Source of the DNA: Candidatus Thorarchaeota archaeon SMTZ1-83
GTDB lineage: Archaea > Asgardarchaeota > Thorarchaeia > Thorarchaeales > Thorarchaeaceae
Length of the DNA: 7,638 bases
Reading direction: 5' to 3'
Assembly (NCBI GenBank): GCA_001563325.1
Contig: LRSK01000042.1
Location: forward strand, 1 to 7,638
Shown: piece after piece, positions 6,398-7,638 of the stretch
Position numbering within the stretch: the first letter of the stretch is position 1
How the letters are laid out: each line of letters starts with the position of its first letter
Notes under the pieces: generated by a model
Database searches by the model: none
Seen by the model: the letters and a program-made list of their open reading frames with translations, nothing else
Told to the model about the DNA's origin: nothing
Program-made: the position numbers and the translations under genes

Positions 6398-7638
6398 ATG
6401 TCGGCCTCTCTTGAAGAACTGCTGCGTGATGACAAGGTAGACTTGGTACTGACAAGAGTCGAGAAAGATCCATCAATCATAAAAGAAATCGCAGGACTTC
6501 TGACCAGCGATATCCGATCAGTCCGGTTCAACGCAACACTCGCACTGGGGGAGCTTGGGGACATCGCATCCGAGTCTGTCGTTGAATTGGTGAAGCGGCT
6601 AGAAGACGAAGACTGGAGTATATGTCGCGAAGCAGCAAGGTCATTGGGAAAGATTGGGCCATCTGCTGCTGATGGAATCCCCGGTCTCTCAAAGCTGCTG
6701 ACTGATGACGAGATTTCCATCCGGAAGGCCGCAGTCGTTTCCTTGGGAACAATAGGAGTTGTCACCGAGCAAGCTATGGATGGTCTAGTTGCAGCCTTGG
6801 GAGACAAGAGTGAAGAGATTCGGACTGAGGCCGCCAACTCACTCGGGAAAATGGGGACGGGCGCTCACAAGTGTATTCCAAACCTGATTGCTGCCCTCAA
6901 GGATACCAGTTGGACAGTAAGAACAGCCGCCGCACAAGCAATCAAGGAAATCGGGAAGGGGTCTGTGGAAGCCATTCCGACTCTCGTCGGCACTCTTGAA
7001 GATGAAGATTGGAGAGTTCGCCATCGGGCGACAGAAACACTGGGGCAAATTGGAGAGGAAGCGATTCCCGCACTCTTGGAGGCGCTCAATCATGAAAACC
7101 CAATTGTGCGTGAAGGGGCAATTGATACTCTTGGGGAGATGAAAGTCAAAGATTCCAGAGTGATTGGGATTATGGGGGCGCTACTAGACGACAGGAAGGA
7201 ACGGGTTCGCGGGAAAGCCGCCGATGCTCTTAGCAGCATTGGGGAGGAGGCAATCCCGACACTGTTGGAAGCATATAAGACATCTAACTCCAAGATGAGA
7301 GTTCTCATAATATCGGCGATTGGAGACATCGGGCACAAAGCACGAGATGCTATTCCCGCTCTAATTGGCATTCTCGAACAGGATGGGAAATCAGAACGTG
7401 CTGAAGTAGCTAGGTCCCTGGGGAAGATTGGAGTGAGTGGGGAAGAAGTGGTTCTAGCCTTGACAAAGGCCCTGGAGGACACTGACGATTCTGTCCGCCG
7501 TGAGGCCGCGCTTGGTCTAGGGAAACTCGGCCAGGCTGCGGCGGATGCTAGTCCTTCTTTGATTCAAGCTCTCTCCGACAAGAAGCCAGATGTTAGGTGG
7601 CGGGCATCCGAAGCTCTCGGGAGAATTGGCACCGCGAG
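6398..7638 (+). CDS. HEAT-repeat protein (3' end cut by window edge)
   Basis: The frame is open from ATG 6398 to the window edge, 413 residues without a stop. After about 30 N-terminal residues the protein is almost entirely HEAT repeats of the PBS-lyase/HEAT_2 kind. About twelve units of roughly 31-33 residues begin near 31, 61, 94, 127, 160, 193, 223, 258, 286, 319, 352 and 385. The recurrent pattern is IP-L---L-D---VR--A---LG-IG. No signal peptide, membrane segment or enzymatic domain is seen in this part, so it is probably cytoplasmic and acts as a protein-binding solenoid. It starts 11 bases after livF with its ribosome-binding site on the livF stop, so it is very likely cotranscribed with the transporter. 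Whether it binds LivG/LivF, a regulator or something unrelated is unknown. Similar repeats occur in phycocyanobilin lyase-like proteins, but nothing here indicates a pigment role. The missing C terminus may carry another domain. Confidence 0.9.
   Translation, partial: MSASLEELLRDDKVDLVLTRVEKDPSIIKEIAGLLTSDIRSVRFNATLALGELGDIASESVVELVKRLEDEDWSICREAARSLGKIGPSAADGIPGLSKLLTDDEISIRKAAVVSLGTIGVVTEQAMDGLVAALGDKSEEIRTEAANSLGKMGTGAHKCIPNLIAALKDTSWTVRTAAAQAIKEIGKGSVEAIPTLVGTLEDEDWRVRHRATETLGQIGEEAIPALLEALNHENPIVREGAIDTLGEMKVKDSRVIGIMGALLDDRKERVRGKAADALSSIGEEAIPTLLEAYKTSNSKMRVLIISAIGDIGHKARDAIPALIGILEQDGKSERAEVARSLGKIGVSGEEVVLALTKALEDTDDSVRREAALGLGKLGQAAADASPSLIQALSDKKPDVRWRASEALGRIGTA

Noticed and set aside
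6220..6837. Open frame of about 205 codons on the minus strand
   Set aside because: It lies opposite livF and the HEAT gene, both with clear family motifs. The serine-rich translation is typical of the reverse complement of a repetitive Glu/Leu-rich gene.
7090..7482. Open frame of about 130 codons on the minus strand
   Set aside because: It is antisense to the HEAT repeats and shows the same serine/arginine-rich shadow composition, with no ribosome-binding site of note.
6498..7636. Regularly spaced repeats resembling an array
   Set aside because: The roughly 99-base periodicity comes from about 33-residue HEAT units in an open reading frame with degenerate DNA; it is not a CRISPR or satellite array.

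Overview
The window looks archaeal. The evidence is a valine-rich N-terminal anchor on the binding protein instead of a bacterial lipobox, many N-glycosylation sequons on that protein, TATA-like A/T boxes upstream of the outward-facing genes, strong Shine-Dalgarno sites, frequent TTG starts, and a long HEAT-repeat protein. The mix is reminiscent of Asgard archaea such as Thorarchaeia, but that placement is an inference by eye and a marker-gene or similarity search is needed. Base composition looks close to half G+C.

Layout. Positions 1-1033 (minus strand) hold most of a polytopic membrane protein of unknown function, cut by the left edge. Positions 1034-1560 are a 527-base divergent intergenic region with several inverted repeats, a candidate promoter for each side and a structured leader before the rightward genes. 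From 1561 to the right edge all genes are on the plus strand: a substrate-binding protein (1561-2958), a 149-base gap with a terminator-like hairpin, then tightly packed livH, livM, livG and livF (3108-6386), and 11 bases later a HEAT-repeat gene (6398 onward) that runs off the window.

Function. The five transporter genes make a complete branched-chain amino acid type (HAAT/Liv) ABC importer. The binding protein is tethered outside the cell, LivH and LivM form the membrane channel, and LivG and LivF are the two ATPases. The hairpin after the binding-protein gene fits a common arrangement in which the binding protein is made in excess over the membrane complex. The true ligand cannot be read from the sequence.

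No mobile element, CRISPR array, tRNA or rRNA was found. The points most worth a second look are the HEAT-repeat gene joined to the transporter operon, the folded leader ahead of the binding protein, the terminator-like hairpin inside the operon, and the unusual signature and switch motifs of LivG.
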